The notes under the pieces: generated by a model
Databases searched by the model: none
What the model was told of the DNA's origin: nothing
Seen by the model: only the letters and a program-made list of their open reading frames with translations
Part shown: in pieces, positions 5,184-5,394 of the stretch
Position numbering within the stretch: position 1 is the first letter of the stretch
Layout of the letters: each line of letters starts with the position of its first letter
Assembly: GCA_025453855.1 (NCBI GenBank)
Contig: JALOPO010000291.1
Span: 1 to 5,394 of the forward strand
DNA length: 5,394 nucleotides
Direction of reading: 5' to 3'
Origin: Gemmatimonadaceae bacterium
GTDB lineage: Bacteria; Gemmatimonadota; Gemmatimonadetes; Gemmatimonadales; Gemmatimonadaceae
Position numbers and translations under genes: made by a program

Positions 5184-5394
5184 ATGCCCTACACCTTCGT
5201 CGATCTCGAGACGCCCGTGCCGCTCGTCGATCTCGATCGACTGGCACACAATCTCGATCGCATGGCGGCCTACGCGGCGCTGCATTCGCTCGCGCTGCGC
5301 CCGCACGTCAAGACGCACAAGAGCACGCGCGTCGCCGTCGAGCAGCTGCGACTCGGCGCGCAGGGCCTCACCTGCGCCACGCCACGCGAGCTGC
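5184..5394 (+). CDS. D-threonine aldolase / D-serine dehydratase-type PLP enzyme, N-terminal part
   Basis: Seventy codons are present before the right edge cuts the gene. The sequence TPVPLVDLDRLAHNLDRMAA (10-29) followed by LRPHVKTHKS (38-47) and GLTCATPREL (61-70) is the hallmark of fold-type III PLP enzymes with an alanine-racemase-like N-terminal barrel. By analogy with D-threonine aldolase and D-serine dehydratase, the first lysine of PHVKTHK (K43) should hold the cofactor as a Schiff base. The metal-binding residues that separate active members lie near the C-terminus and are outside the window, so the substrate (D-threonine, D-serine or another beta-hydroxy-D-amino acid) stays open. 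ATG 5184 fits the usual family N-terminus. An in-frame GTG at 5142 would add 14 Arg/Pro/Ser-rich residues and is less likely. It is transcribed divergently from the FKBP gene. Confidence 0.9.
   Translation, partial: MPYTFVDLETPVPLVDLDRLAHNLDRMAAYAALHSLALRPHVKTHKSTRVAVEQLRLGAQGLTCATPREL

Noticed and set aside
4810..5318. Minus-strand frames across the FKBP start and the D-threonine aldolase-type gene
   Set aside because: They overlap two clearly recognised genes in other frames and have low-complexity products.

Overview
This is a very GC-rich window with heavy use of G/C at third codon positions and no obvious Shine-Dalgarno sequences. Several genes have a TAnnnT-type -10 box either 6-7 nt before the start codon or near the predicted mRNA start. 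Together with the gene content, this suggests an environmental, soil-type high-GC bacterium, possibly of the Gemmatimonadota. That placement is inferred from sequence style and is not proven.

Layout, left to right. (1) 1-531, minus strand: the N-terminal 177 residues of a protein with an EAL domain of the YuxH/CdgJ type, normally followed by an HDOD domain; it runs off the left edge. (2) 532-690: a divergent intergenic region with a small perfect inverted repeat. (3) 691-1449 and 1452-3185, plus strand: a two-gene operon for an ABC-2 type exporter, an EcsA-like ATPase and a large polytopic permease. (4) 3186-3295: a hairpin and then a -10 box just ahead of the next gene. (5) 3296-3887, plus strand: an acidic protein I do not recognise, whose reading frame shifts by one base near 3730. 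(6) 3888-4468: a 581-bp convergent intergenic region. Most of it is a long imperfect palindrome (about 3945-4420) built from 46-bp units, with a 17-nt A/T-richer palindrome almost on its axis. (7) 4469-5029, minus strand: an exported FKBP-type peptidyl-prolyl isomerase lipoprotein. (8) 5030-5183: a divergent promoter region with a good -35/-10 pair. (9) 5184-5394, plus strand: the first 70 residues of a PLP enzyme of the D-threonine aldolase / D-serine dehydratase group, cut by the right edge.

The genes form no obvious common pathway apart from the ABC pair. The most unusual part is the palindromic repeat structure between the two convergent genes. Its arms are about 93% complementary over 106 aligned positions, one arm carries an extra tandem unit, and it encodes no credible protein. 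It looks like a MITE/REP-like element or a large structured RNA or bidirectional terminator. The second point of interest is the frameshift in the acidic protein.
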